Assembly: GCA_030737875.1 (NCBI GenBank)
Contig: CM060910.1
Span: 70,316,501-70,380,500, forward strand
DNA: 64,000 nt
Source: Allium sativum
Lineage: Eukaryota; Streptophyta; Magnoliopsida; Asparagales; Amaryllidaceae
Direction: 5' to 3'
A program made the position numbers and the translations under genes. The notes below the pieces were generated by a model that saw only the letters and a list, made by a program, of their open reading frames with translations, ran no database searches and was not told the origin of the DNA. Position 1 is the first letter of the stretch. Each line of letters begins with the position of its first letter. This document shows, in pieces, positions 44,452 to 57,102 of the stretch.

Positions 44452-45305
44452 AAACATGCCACAAACAACAAACATAACTATGCATGCTTTAAAAATAAAA
44501 TACATAAAACAAAAAAAAAATGAAAGCAAACACATAAATGTGGCATTAGTTTTTATAAATGACATAGAAAATAGAAAATAATAAAATACCAGCAGTCACA
44601 AACACAATAGTGCATATATTAAACAAAATATGCAAAAAAACAAAATAAATGAAAGCAAACACATAAGTTTAACAAATACAAGTAAAATTTATATTAATAA
44701 AGTTACCTAACCACTTTTTACTTTATACAGCTAATAATCTAATCAACCAATCACTTTTACAATATACAAAACAAAATGCTAAATTAATATAGCATTATCC
44801 TATTTAAATGATTTAAAAAATAACAGGTGATAAAATGCCAACAGTCACAGACACAGAACTTCATAATAATAAAAAAAAAAAACATGCCACAAACAACAAA
44901 AATAATTATGCATGCTTTAAAAATAAAATACATAAAACAAAAAAAATGAAAGAAAACACATAAATGTGGCATTAGTTTTTATAAATGACATAGAAAATAG
45001 CAGATAATAAAATACCAGCAGTCACAAACACAATAGTGCATATATTAAACAAAATATGCAAAAAAACAAAATAAATGAAAGCAAACACATAAGTTTCACA
45101 AATACAAGTAAAATTTATATTAATAAAGTTAACTAACCACTTTTACTTTATACAGCTAATAATCTAATCAACCAATCACTTTTACAATATATAAAACAAA
45201 ATGCTAAATTAATATAGCATTATCCTATTTAATTGATTTAAAAAACAATAGGTGATAAAATGCCAGCAGTCATAGACACAGAACTTCATAATTAAAAAAA
45301 AAAAC
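44452..45305. repeat. 428-bp tandem duplication
   Basis: The block beginning AAACATGCCACAAACAAC at 44452 recurs at 44880 and stays collinear through CAGAACTTCATAAT. Differences are few. It lies just downstream of the MULE transposase remnant and may be part of that element's end region. Confidence 0.9.
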
Positions 45306-45469
45306 TCAAAACATAATAAATGAAAGCATAAATATAAAATTCAAAAATAAAAGTCAAATTTATATTAAAAATAACAACTCAACATGTATCATGCCCTAAT
45401 AACCAATAAAAAATAACCACAACATACTAAGTATATAGTAACATATCCAATGGAAAAAAAAATTCAAAT

Positions 45470-47073
45470 TTAAATCTTCTTTGAAGCTTGGCAATTCCTC
45501 TTGTTATGTCCAACTTGATCACACTTGCTGCATTTATTCCGCTTATTCTGAGAATAAAAAAAGCCACCATGTCTTTTAGTATAAGGTCTTCCAGCACCTC
45601 GAATTTCTTTAGGCGGTCTAATTACAATTTCATCTTCAGTAACAATTGGCTTACCGACAGTTGGAATTAGATTAATAACATGTGCATAACTAGCCCTGAA
45701 AGCATTAGCTGTAAAATAATATTCCACAAATTCATAAACCGATAGCCTTGATTTATTCATACACTTAACAACATATGCACATGGAAAACCGGTAACTTTC
45801 CACTGATTACACCTACATAATATTTTTTCAAGATCAACATGATGTGAAATGGGAGAACTAACTTTAAAAATATTTTCAGTAGACCTATATGCATTCCATC
45901 CAAACCCACCTTCAACTAACTTTGACAGTCGTTGCTCCATGACTGGGCAAAAAACAGTAGTCCACTTATGACATTTTTCACTCCGCATACTAAAGAATTC
46001 AAAAACAAAGTACTAAACAACTTAAAAAAATAAAAGACTAAAACTCAAACCTTGGTTTCCATTTTTTGTAGTGGCTGCTAATAAAACTCCTGGTCTACCC
46101 TTTAAAAATGCTGCATCTAGAAATATAAGCGGACGGCAATGTCGAAAACCAACTAAGCAAGCATTAAATCCAATGCAAACTCTTTCAAATTGCTGACTCG
46201 ACGGATCAACATCGAAAGCAACATAACTTCCTGGATTAGTTTTCTTCAAAGTCTCCAAATACCAATTTAATTCATTATATGACATAGCATCATCTCCATA
46301 AATTTCCTTCAAAGCCAATTGTCTTCCGGAGTATGCATAATAATAAGAAAGATTAAAATTAAACTATATTCTAAATTCAGCCATAATATCTTTTGACTTC
46401 TTCATAGGGACATCTATAATTTGATCAATAATCAAAGATTTAATAAATCTACTAGAAATATGAACTTTCTTAACATCCCTTAATCCCACACCACATAAAT
46501 GTTTAAAGTTATAAGTTCTAATAAAGAATTGAAGAGGCTGTCTAGGATCCTAAGAAGCATTTAAATTGAATTTACAACCTTCTTTATTCCAAGAGTATAT
46601 GACAGATATTCTTTCAGTACAGTTTTTTACAAAAATCAATTCACGTCCTTCTTTTATTTGATAAGCCATTAAAAACTCCCTAAAATCTTCAGCGCCACTA
46701 AAACAATAACCAATAAAATCCATAATATTCAGTTGACACCCTTTCTTCATAATATCTTTCAAATAAGAACTTGATTCACCACAAGACTTGATGCTATAAG
46801 AACCAGAACTAACTGAAATGCTCTGCTGATTAGAATTAACTGAAAAACTACTGTCAACATTGAGCTCCAAAGCATGATGGCACAAATTAGTAGTGAAAAC
46901 AAAAAAGGACTCTTCTTGTAAATTTGAAAGCACAATATTGTATGCAAATCCGAATCAGTATCAACTTTGATAATCTTACTTTCCAATGTATATGATATTT
47001 CAATAGAACTAGGAGTAAGATGTGTTCAATATTCACATATGTTATTCTTAACAGCAATTAAAGAACAACTCAT
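45470..47073 (-). pseudogene. Broken MULE (Mutator-like) transposase
   Basis: Starting from ATG at 47073 (MSCSLIAVKNNI), an early TAG and a frameshift near 46930 interrupt the N-terminus. Next is the MuDR DNA-binding region (EDFREFLMAYQIKEGRELIF, near 46660-46560) with a stop after KFNLNAS, and a further stop near 46370. The transposase core begins with PLIFLDAAFLKGRPGVLLAA (first catalytic Asp), but the rest of the core, including the second Asp and the Glu, is deleted at about 46020-45990. The C-terminus has a SWIM finger (KILCRCNQWKVTGFPCAY), in which the usual His is Tyr, and a CCHC knuckle (CSKCDQVGHNKRNC). It is clearly inactive. Terminal inverted repeats were not identified. Confidence 0.88.
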
Positions 47074-48740
47074 GTCTAGTCGGATAGAGTAGCTACACTC
47101 GTCAAGTAAAAATAAAACCAAAATACTATTCCCAAGACTGCTCCTTCCAAAAATTATACAGATTCATATATAAATAACAAATGATATTATAAGATGTCAA
47201 AAAACCATGTACAGTCAAAATAAATATTAAACGGCAAGAAAATGCTAAATGCACATAGCATTAAAATCTAAAAAAATCATAACAGCGTATCCAAAAAAAC
47301 ACCCTTGTTCTTCTCTACTGATTGAAACCAAATCAGACATGATGCAAATAACCTGTAAATTCATAAGAAAATAAGATCGACGAAACATAACAAAGAAACA
47401 ATGAAAAATAGATCGAATCGATCGAAAATACAAAAGTAAATTAGGGTAAAATTACCTACTGAGATCGATTCAATAAAAGAACCGAAATAATTCAATTAAT
47501 GATGTAAAATGCACGTAATCAATGAATGATTCGATTTTCCATTTGGATTGAAAGAAAATTGAAAGAGGAAAGGAGAAAATTTAAAACATAGCATTATTTA
47601 CTTAGCCCTAAAAATAAACCGAAGTTTGGCTCTCACGAGAAATTATCTGGGCCGCGTTTTCTAAGGCAAGAAAATTTAAAACTTTGCCCTCCAACTCATT
47701 TTCCACTATAATAAAATTAGAGTGAAGCTAAATTAAAATGCATTTATCTGGTAGTCAACTATGCATTTAGCTCCATTCTAAAAGTGTTTGAAGAATCAAT
47801 ACATTAGAATGTACAATGCAAAGTTTGGGAGAAAAATGACAACATTTGAGTTTTGGAGAATTAAGAAATAGGGATCAGATTGGTAAAGAATGGAGGGTGG
47901 CCCAACGTCGTAACAGGCTTTAGGCGGACACCCCTCTCACAACTACTTTTTGTGAGCTGTTACCATTCATCACTTCCCCTTCACTGCCTGAAGGATCATG
48001 CTTATTCCATCACCCCAACCTCATCCTTTATACATAGTTCCGCATTTAACTGAAACATTTTGGATGATGTCGGACTAAGCCTAGATTATCTATATTTTAA
48101 GTGGTTGGGTTAGAAAAAGATGTTATTAGCCGTATATACGCCTGCATAGATCATATTAGCAATGCCATTTTTGAAGTTAAGCTTCTCGCTACAATCACTG
48201 TGTCTCACAGAAGGCTCGAGGTATTGTGAATAATCTGGGCAGAACTTCTTCGATTGGTCCACTAAGCATTAAAATTGACAAGTCTGATCCTAAAATTAAA
48301 AAGGAAACCAGTATATGGCCTATTAAAGAAAAAACCAATGATACATGAAATAAATTTCTCAAGCGGCAATGTGGTGCCTAAGCAATTGAATACAGAATAT
48401 ACATTACTGAGTAGATCAATGGATGGATCCAGCATAATTTCGTCTAAACAAATTCTACATTTCTATAACAATATGTACATCATTTTTTTTAATGAACGAA
48501 AAAAATAATGCCTCTGTACATCAACATAAAGATGCGAGTAGTCTTTATAAAAATCCATTATTGAGGGTGCAAAGCTCAATCTTTCAGGCATCGACAACAT
48601 GATACTAATGGTGGGACAAATTTCATTGAAATAGATAGATCCATGTAATGTAAATGTGTGATGGGTTTGAGAAACTGCAGGAGGCTATAGGAGCTTCAGC
48701 AAGATCAGAAGATGTCATGTAAATATGTAATGGGTCGACT
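47074..48740. other. Spacer with no intact gene
   Basis: 47074-47620 is upstream sequence of the MULE remnant and may hold its promoter and terminal repeat. 47620-48740 is mixed-composition DNA with short open stretches (48275-48508) of no recognisable family. Confidence 0.45.
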
Positions 48741-48836
48741 GAGGCAGAGGCGGTGGAGTTGGTGGCCTACACAGCTGTGCATTGTGTTAGTTTGGACGGA
48801 AATGAAAGGCCAAGCATGACTGATATTGTTTCTAAC
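48741..48836 (+). pseudogene. Receptor-like kinase C-lobe fragment
   Basis: The frame reads EAEAVELVAYTAVHCVSLDG then NERPSMTDIVSN, the end of a plant receptor-like kinase domain (subdomain XI, ERPSMTDIV). The frame is cut at 48837 by a sequence beginning CAGTGGCGTAGCCA that is typical of plant repeats. Earlier kinase exons are not visible upstream. It is unrelated in sequence to the kinase fragment at 4115-4276. Confidence 0.65.
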
Positions 48837-51800
48837 CAGTGGCGTAGCCAATTAATTTACATAGGAGGGGAAAATAATAATTTAGGGTGTTCGGGGGCGG
48901 TAGCCCCAATTTTTCTTCTTCTTGTAGACTATATGATTATCTCTACTAATAAAGAGAATCTTTTAAGGTGGTGAAGCTTTTATTCGTTTCCACAAATACC
49001 CACTGTCCTCCCAACATAGATTCAGAAAATATTAGGGTTTCAGGACAAAACGGTCGTTGAACGTTCCACTATTTTTCTTTTATGCCACGTTCTTCGGGTA
49101 ATCAACCGTTTCTACGCTTTTTTTTCTTTCTTCCACTTCGCACCGTCTTCTTCGCGTTTCTTATTTTTTCCACCTATGTCTTCGTCTTTCTCAAACCCTA
49201 ATAGAATGAATCTTAAACCTGCAGTCCACCAATATCCCTCCACCTGCTCGCCTCTTACACCCTTATCCTCTCAAGCTCCACCCAGAGCCGACCTTGCTTC
49301 GACCTTTGTTATTTTTTCTCCGACCTTCTGCTTCAGTTCAGATCCGGTCCTCCAAGTTCAAGTACGTTTCTTTACTTCTTACTAATTCCACATATCTCTT
49401 ACTAATTGCTTTCAATTTTCCAGATCTGCCTCTCCGCATAGTGTATTAACGGTTGTTTCCTTCTGATCTACTCAGGTATCTTTTTTTTACGATCAGTCTT
49501 GCTTATATTTGTCTGTTAACTTTACAAACGTAAAATGATATTTACCCAAATTCTTTCTTCTTCAACATCTGATTAATACAGTGGTTATGTTGCGGTTTCC
49601 ATATGTTCATATATGTGACAACACAAACTGTAAAACCGGTTGTGCCCCTCGGATCTACTCAGTACATTAAATGTGCATAGCTTTCTTATGTTGATTTTGA
49701 CCTACATGCTCGAAGAAGGGCGCTCTTTGATAAAAGAGCATTGCAACCGGCATTACAATAGGTAAAATAATTTTACTTTTATTTCAACGTTTTATATATT
49801 TCAAATTACCTTGCTTACATAAAACATGGTATATTAAATTTGTTTTACTATCAATGATTTTTTTGTTCATGTTACTATAATATATTATTATAACCATGAT
49901 GCTCTTTGTGTTGAAAGATGTAATTAATCTATATGGAGATGGGTCGGTGACAAAGATGAGTTAATGTAGTGCTTCGTTTAGTGAAGAATTAAATGAACAC
50001 ATACATGTACTGTTTCTTCTTATTTTTTTGGTCAAACTTTCATTATTTTTAGTTTTGTAGCAGATTTTCCTTTCATATAATTTTCTGAAAAGGTAATGCA
50101 GTTGCTGCTCGTGTTTATCAGTAAAATAATGACTTAGATGCTTGGTGGGTTTTACTCAACATTGAGTTGATGCTACTTACTGTTTATATATTTTTGTCCC
50201 CAAAATGCTTTCCGATGAAATTTAAATTCCTAAAATTTAGATTAGTCATCCTTTTCTTTCTTTTGCTCGGGTACCACCATTACTCAATACTAAATTTAAA
50301 TAAATGTGTTAACATTAATTATTATTAATGGTATCGTTTACTTACTTAAAACAAATTTACTCAATTTTACAACGTGCTGAAAATTGTGTTTCATATCATG
50401 ACCTCGAAACATATTAAACTATCTTTTGATGAATTAAGTAGAATTATAAGGTATGAACAATATTTAGAAATCTATTGGTTAAACTGTACTCCAATCCATA
50501 TTTGATAATGGTACCTAAAATATTTAGTAAACATAGAGTAATAGTTAAGCAAAATCAAATTATTTAATAGTTGATAATATAATGCTCCCTAACTAAATTT
50601 GAAATATATGTTCGATCTATGCATTAACTGTTGTCATTTACAAATATAATTTAATGTTCTTATAAATCGAATAAGCTTGGAAGTAATATATATTATCGGA
50701 TCTCGACTAATCCAAAGTGGTTTTATGTCAGTCTTAAATTCATTATTCAATGTGAGTGGAAAGAAGTAACTTTTTTTAGGAAATACTAAAAGATCAATAA
50801 AATGTCAATTATATTCTTGAATTTTCTATGAGTGTACAGTTTTCTACAAAGTGAAACTACTTAGGTTATATCGGAAAGGCACACATCGAGTAACGATGTT
50901 ATTCTTAGTATGAGTTAAACATTAGAACGATCTTACTTTTGTATCTCATTTGGTTACAACCATATTTAGGACAATGTGGTTAAGCATTTAACTCATGTTT
51001 CGCCAATCTTTCCTTTTTATGAATATCGTGCTTCTTGCTAAATTTCAAATATATTTTTGATATTTGCATTAACTTTTGTCATTTATATATCAGTTTTACT
51101 GCTTTATGAATGACACCAAATAAGCTATAATTCTTTGTACATATTCCTGAGTTTTCTACAAATGTACAGTTTCTACAAAGTGAAACTACTTGACTTATTC
51201 ATGAATGTCACACATTGAGTAATGCTATAATTCTTGGTATAAATTAAAAACATTGATAGTGATCTAAAGCAAGCGAATGGTGTTTCATGAGAGATACATC
51301 GGCTAGTAGAGGACCTGAAATGATCACATGGAGAGATACAGTTTCTGGTTCATGGCATTGCTACTTTGTAGAATGCACGCTGATTGTATTTGTTGACACT
51401 TGAAGGTGGTATGCGTTGGCACTTGTGTTATGTAGAATATTTGAATTTTACTTTTAAATTATGTATTTGATTGTATGTGTTATATATGAAGATTTGGTAT
51501 GGTATGTAGAATATTTTGGATAGTTTGAATGTGATGATGAATGTAACGGATGTGTTTCTTCATGTACAAAACTGATATTGCAAAATTAGTAATTAAAGCA
51601 TTGTATTTGCCTTCTTTTACTGTTGCATTTGTTTTTTTTCTGATGTTGTATTTCAAGATAATGGTGTTGCATTCCATAATACAGTGGTGTTGCATTACAT
51701 AAAATAGAAGTAATTCCACATGGCACGTAGACCCCACAGCTAACGTGGCATGTGACACATGTGCAGCTGACGTGGAGAGTTGACGTGTCGTGTGACACGT

Positions 51801-52134
51801 AGGCAGCTGACATGGAAAGCTGAAATGGCCCCCACTATCGTGACCCTGTTGCCAGGATCTAACTAATGTTCAAGCAACGCTGAATATTGTTGCATTATGT
51901 CCAAATAATGTTGCATTACTTCAATAATGCAACACTTTCTTTCCGTGGCAATAGATGGGAAAAAGCGTTGTTTTAGAGGGCTAAGGCAACGACCGAAGAT
52001 GCCACGCCCTTCTGGTGTTGCCTCTTTGAAAAAAGAGGAAAATGCAATGCTTTTTCGAACTAAGGCCACATAAAACTTGTGTCGAATTTGCCTGCTTTTG
52101 TAATAGTGATATATCCTGCATATTTGTGTGTGTG
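48837..52134. other. Repeat-derived and unassigned DNA, no intact gene
   Basis: 48837-48930 resembles a plant repeat (GTGGCGTAGCC ... GGGTGTTCGGGGGCGGTAGCC). From 48939, TCTCTACTAATAAAGAG resembles a Helitron 5' start but no matching 3' end was found. 49080-49480 is pyrimidine-rich and leader-like, with a Ser/Pro-rich open stretch at 49176-49385 that could be a captured first exon. 49500-51700 is AT-rich and unassigned. 51870-52108 has several GTTGCATTA phrases and ends TAGTG, possibly a decayed CACTA end. A GT microsatellite follows. Confidence 0.35.
51716..51830. repeat. Short direct repeats with ACGT cores
   Basis: Three imperfect copies of a roughly 35-bp unit containing GCAGCTGACGTGG and CATGTGACAC. 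The sequence is richer in GC than its surroundings. Confidence 0.6.
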
Positions 52135-53989
52135 TGTAACACCCCGCCTCCGCTAGGGTCACTCGCAAAGGAATGCACTAGCTTTAGAGGGGCATTATTG
52201 GTAAACATGCACAGAAATATCACAAGACAGAACATATAAAAATAGCGGAAGTAAAATCGAACTTTCATAAACATTAATAATTAAGGTCTAAAGCCTTTTA
52301 CATCAGAGTACATCAAAACCTGTCTTGCAACAGTAAAGAAGCATAAAGACTTTTTCATAAATTATTCCCCAAGTAAAAACAGTAAAGTAGCCATAGCCAA
52401 GTAAATTCCAAGCCATCCAAGATGACCTTCAAGCAGAAGAAGTCTGAACTAAACAACAGTATTTCCTCCCTGTAACCTGGGGGGGGGGGGAACGGAAGAA
52501 AAGAGGCGAAACAAAACGGGTCAGTCAAAAAGACTGAGTAAGCCCTATCTACTATCAGCATAAAAACTAGTAAAATTAACTGACATGAGAAACTGAGATG
52601 AACATAAGCATGATGACAAGATAGATAAGATAAATCAAAATAACAGGATGAACTACTGAACTCAGATAAACTAAGGTGTCATGATAAATTACGATGTCAA
52701 GATAAAACAAGGTATCCTATCGTCAGGTTCCTATCAAGTATAATATCCCCAAGATATCTATCACGTATAACATCCCATGGTATCTATCCTGTCTTTTAGC
52801 TCTGCACCTACCGTACTAGTATCCCCACCGTATCATGTGTTAACCATGAATGACCCTTACTCAAAAGTCGTGTAATGGTCCATGTCAACCTAATATATCG
52901 CATATATAGGTTACTCAACTCGTATGTTTCATTCCATGTAAATGTTCAGCCCCTTGTCGTAGACCATACGGGCTTTCCCATGAGATTCTATACTACTTTA
53001 ACATAGTTCTATGATCCTTAAGACCGTTTTGGACTGTCACCCTATATCTAACCAGGGTCTTTCAACATGAATCATCGTTTGTACAACTAGGACTTATGCT
53101 ACCTAGGACTACTAGGGATTATGCTTACCTATTGCACGTTTTCGTATCTCGGTTTTGGTTCAACCACCCAGGGCCACTAGGAATTACGCTAACCGTCAAC
53201 CGCGCCCTTTTTCCCACGCATTCATCGTGAATCGTTTTTCCATGACTGTATGCACATGTATCACATCGTGCCATCCGAGTCCTGTCACAGGGCAGATCAA
53301 GAAATACAGGACTCGGTCGGGAGTTTTCGATTTATCTGCCGATGCAGATGCTAAGGTCTGTTTTTTTCTATACGTGGCTATGGTCCCACGAGACCACTCC
53401 CTCAACTAGTGAAAGACAAGACAGGATAAATCCTGTATGAGAACACACTACTGGCCAACCCACAATCCTAGCCTTACCGCAACCATAATTAGATAGCAAT
53501 TATGGTCTTTTGGGTGTTCTCTGCCTTTCCGTACGTACACGCTTGACCACAGATGGTAGGTAGCCTGACGAAATGCTATCTAGGGTACGACCGTGTATCG
53601 TCGACTATCCCTTATCCATCCCCGTCTTTAGGTCGCTCGTATAGCAACCAAGGCATACTCTTGGTTCTTCTAACGCAGACCTTAACCTCTCATGAGCCTA
53701 GTATGATCACCTGGCAGCTCACAGAGGGATACCAAGAGTATCCTCACGTTCCCTGAAGCCGCTGCTTCGTTACCCAGTTCGCTGGAGCCTTTATCTAAAT
53801 CAGTTAACTTGCTCCTACTCGTGTGCTTAAACGATGACCTACCATATCGGGTTACTCATCCAATCTATGAACCGGTCCAAAATTCCTCGACTAAGAATCA
53901 TTACTTAGTTATACTTCAACTAAGGTTTACCACTTAGCCTTATTCCCGTTATCCTTGTTAACTACGGTTATCCACCTGATCCTCAGAAC

Positions 53990-54720
53990 TAGGGTTTACA
54001 TAATGGATTAAGTGTCACTTAAGTTCATGACTTAACCCGTCTACAAATCATGTCAAAATTGGCTAAGTATCCAAGTTTAAGACTTAACCCTACAAACCAT
54101 GCTCAAGTTGGTTAAGTATATATTAACTTGACCCTATCAAATTACTGAGTCAAATCGGTCAAGCGTATTTAAGCGATTCGTGACTTAGCCTTATCATGTT
54201 TTCACGTTAGATTGGTTAAGTATAGGTTAACTTAACCTCAATAAATTCACGAGTTAGATTGGTTAAGTATAGGTCACTTAACCACATCAAATCATCCTGT
54301 TAGATTAGTTAAGTGTTTAACTTAACCCCATTAAACAACCAAGTGGGATTAATTAAGTCTAGGCTAACTTAACCCCATCTGATTTCCATGTTTAGACTAG
54401 TTGAGTCCAATCTTAACCCCATCCATTAACTGTATTTTTCGGTTAAGCGTCATTAAGAAAACTTACTTAACCTTACCAAGTTATCGTGTTGGATTGATTA
54501 AGTGTTGGTTAACTTAACCCCGTCCACTAGTCATATAAAAATGGTTAAGTGTCGTTAGGCAAATCAAGTTACTTAACCTACCCAACCTTGTCATGTTTTG
54601 TTAAGTATCATTAGCCTAATCAATTTACTTAACCCATTTGTCCATGTCATATTTGGTTAAGAGTCATTAATCAAATTAACTTAACCCTATCTGTGGCATT
54701 AATTACTTAATGCACCTCAA
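53990..54720. repeat. Degenerate GGTTAAGT / ACTTAACCC repeat field
   Basis: More than ten imperfect units of about 50-65 bp, each with GGTTAAGT or TTAAGT on one side and ACTTAACCC or CTTAACC on the other. They form many short inverted repeats. They lie inside the LTR at 52135-56423. Confidence 0.7.
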
Positions 54721-55045
54721 CCTCTCACATTAGACTTTGCTGTGGTTACTAGTTAAGCCGGTCGGTTCCGGGTAGCTTTACACCACAACTTGGTCTAACC
54801 TCGGGTTCAAGCACAACATGACCAACTTCTCACATTGGGTCCTATTGTCTGCAACTACTAGTTAGGCCGGTCGGTTTCGGGTAGTTTTACGTTGCAAACT
54901 CAACCCAACCTCGAGTTGGTCACTTTCATGTTTAGTCTAGTGTCATGTTCATAAGAATATGGGTAGACCTAACTCAATAGGTAAATTCCCAATTCCATAG
55001 TATGGGTAGACCTAACTTAATAGGTAAATTCCCAATTTCATATTT
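54715..55045. repeat. Two local duplications within the LTR
   Basis: A block with CTAGTTAAGCCGGTCGGTT and GGGTAGCTTTAC (about 54748-54780) recurs at about 54858-54890 with a few changes. A 44-bp block, TATGGGTAGACCTAACT through AATTCCCAATT, occurs twice in tandem at about 54957-55043. Confidence 0.75.
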
Positions 55046-56080
55046 TCAAACGTACTCAAATGTCAACTTCCGTGTTATATTTCAAGTCATGTTTTCAAGT
55101 TATATTTTCATGTCACTAGAAATTACTCATAACATAACCCAACGCTTTTAAACTCGTATATACGTTCGCAACAACGTAATGGATTAAAAGAAGAGACTTG
55201 GCAAAGGCATGACAAAAATGGATATTAAGCCACAAGTTAATCATGGTGGCAAATGAGGCACAAATGTGTTCATTAACTTGCATGTTACATTCTCAAGCCT
55301 CAAAACATGCATAAACCCAAACTTGGCACATAAGCGAATCATGGTGACAAAAGACATGGAATGATGACTAGTAACTCGCATATATCATCATATAAGGGTT
55401 ATGACTTCATATGCAAGTTGACATAAAGGTTATGAGGGTTCTCATGTTGCATAATGCAACATTTCAACATAAAGGTTGTAGCTTTTAGCCCACAAGATCA
55501 AGATAATGACTTCATAAACTTGCATGACATGATAGCATGTATCATACTTAATGATCAAACCCAAACTTGCAACATGAACATTTAACTTCATAGTTAATAT
55601 CTAAGAGTAGGGAAAGGGCTTGCATTGCTATGAAGGCACAAATCGATTAAATTAAAGATTGAGACAAAGCCTATGCATGCCATCATCCAAAAACCCAAAG
55701 ATGAAAGCTCCAAATCAATAAAAACCCCATCTTGATGAACAAAGGTCAAAGCTTTAGCCTTGAAATCAACTTGAGAAGCTCTCATAATAACATAGGGACT
55801 CTCTAACACTCACATGATCATGAAACCTCTCATAGAAATGAAGTGTAGGCTAGGGTTTTGAGTGGAGGCCATGAGAGGAGCAATTTTGCCATAGTTTAGT
55901 TGCATGAATGAATAATGAGGATTTAGGAGAGGGTTAGGGGCTTATTTATAGAGATTAGGATTAGTTAGGACCCTTAGATTAACCCTAGGACCAACCTGAA
56001 CCATCAGATTTCAAACCAGGCCCAAAAACCTAGCCAAAACAGAAAACAGGTGCACCAGGCAAAACTGCCCGGCCACCATA

Positions 56081-56163
56081 AGTCGACCCCCAAGTCGACA
56101 GGGCTGTCGACTTGGGTCAAGCCATGTCGACTCCTAAGTCGACAGGGCTGTCGACTTGGGGTA
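56081..56163. repeat. GTCGAC palindrome cluster
   Basis: AAGTCGAC and GTCGACTT are repeated in alternating orientation around the phrase AGGGCTGTCGACTTGGG, which occurs twice, so the stretch can fold into nested hairpins. It lies near one end of the LTR at 52135-56423. Confidence 0.75.
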
Positions 56164-56428
56164 CCTGGCGGGAATTTTTCCCGCCTAGCCTTCCAGCCCT
56201 AATTTTCGAAATTAGAACTCGTTTTTGAACTAGAATTTTCTGAAAACTTCGTCGGATCATAACTTGGTCATACGGACTCCGATTCTCGAAAACTCAGACT
56301 CTATTTCGCGTATTTTTCCAAGACGAACGCAATGGAATAGCCCATTTTACTTGATTCAGAATTTAAAATTAAATTCTGCCTTGATTCTCGTTTTAACATG
56401 TTATCGAAATACGGGTTGTTACAGTGTG

Positions 56429-57102
56429 TGTGTGTGTGTGTATATTATAATCAATTAATATTGAAATAAGGTTATTGTCATCAAAACTCTATTCTCCAAC
56501 AAAGCAAACCACAAATGTCAAACATGGTACAAGCCTTCATTGTGATGCTGGTTCTCCTATTCGTAGCATAATTTTTTAAGTACACTATATTATGCTGGTG
56601 TTATATGATGCAACATGGTATATTGATGAAGATGCAACATGTGCAAGCATCTCAACAAGGCATTTTGTATATTGATGAAGTTGGCAAGATCACCAAGAAG
56701 GTACAACATTGGTATCTTTTAAAAAATCCACATTTTGAGTAATAACATTATAATTGGAAAATAGTAAATCAAAATATCAGCAAAGATTTTTCTAGTGAGG
56801 ATGTCCAGCAAGCAATGATGAAAATGCTAGGAATCATAAGTCACTTGATACATTTAATTATCTTGTTATTATTTTTTGGTATTTTGAGGTAAATTTGCCT
56901 TGGACATCATGCCATTTTTATAATGCGTGGAATTATGCATAAAATTTTGCATTTACAGTTAACTATGGTCGTATAAAGAATTTTTATGTCAATAATTATG
57001 GTTATTTTTCCTTCAATGCTGGACTAAATGACTGCAATTGGCCTTGCTGAGGTTATTCAGAGTTTATCTTTGGGCATTTCTTTGCATTAACACATTTTTA
57101 TC
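56429..57102. other. Flank of copy B with a ClpX fragment
   Basis: After the rest of the GT microsatellite the sequence is AT-rich, apart from the ClpX exon at 56641-56700. It is the left neighbour of duplication copy B; the matching part of copy A, if it exists, lies outside the window. Confidence 0.5.
56641..56700 (+). pseudogene. ClpX exon fragment (AAA+ unfoldase, Walker B)
   Basis: Twenty codons read VQASQQGILYIDEVGKITKK and end at AAG/GTACAA, a splice donor. ClpX proteins have AAQQGIVYIDEVDKITKK here, the Walker B strand of the AAA+ domain that hydrolyses ATP to unfold substrates for ClpP. The Asp after IDEV is Gly in this copy. No neighbouring ClpX exon is visible, so it is a remnant or captured piece. 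The exon start is uncertain. Confidence 0.7.

Larger units (their letters stand above)
52135..56423 (-). mobile_element. Solo LTR inserted in a GT microsatellite
   Basis: The 4289-bp block begins TGTAACACCCCGCC and ends CGGGTTGTTACA. It sits inside a GT microsatellite, with GTGTG on each side (52130-52134 and 56424-56428). That fits a 5-bp target duplication, although in such a simple repeat it is weak evidence. No gag-pol and no second LTR are present. It shares order of phrases with the LTRs at 5810 and 60048 (GCGGAA, then ATCAGAGTACA, then GGGTCAGTCA) but is a more distant relative. Open stretches at 53155-53409 and 55594-55809 are not supported as genes. Confidence 0.75.

Noticed and set aside
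49176..49385. Ser/Pro-rich open frame after a pyrimidine-rich leader
   Set aside because: It could be a captured first exon or transit peptide, but there is no homology I can name and no downstream exon; too weak for a gene call.
51870..52108. Possible right end of another CACTA element (…TTTTGTAATAGTG)
   Set aside because: No matching CACTATTACAAAA start was found in the window and no 3-bp duplication could be shown.
48939..52110. Possible Helitron starting TCTCTACTAATAAAGAG
   Set aside because: The 5' end is suggestive, but I found no CTRR end with a hairpin, no Rep/helicase fragment and no empty site.
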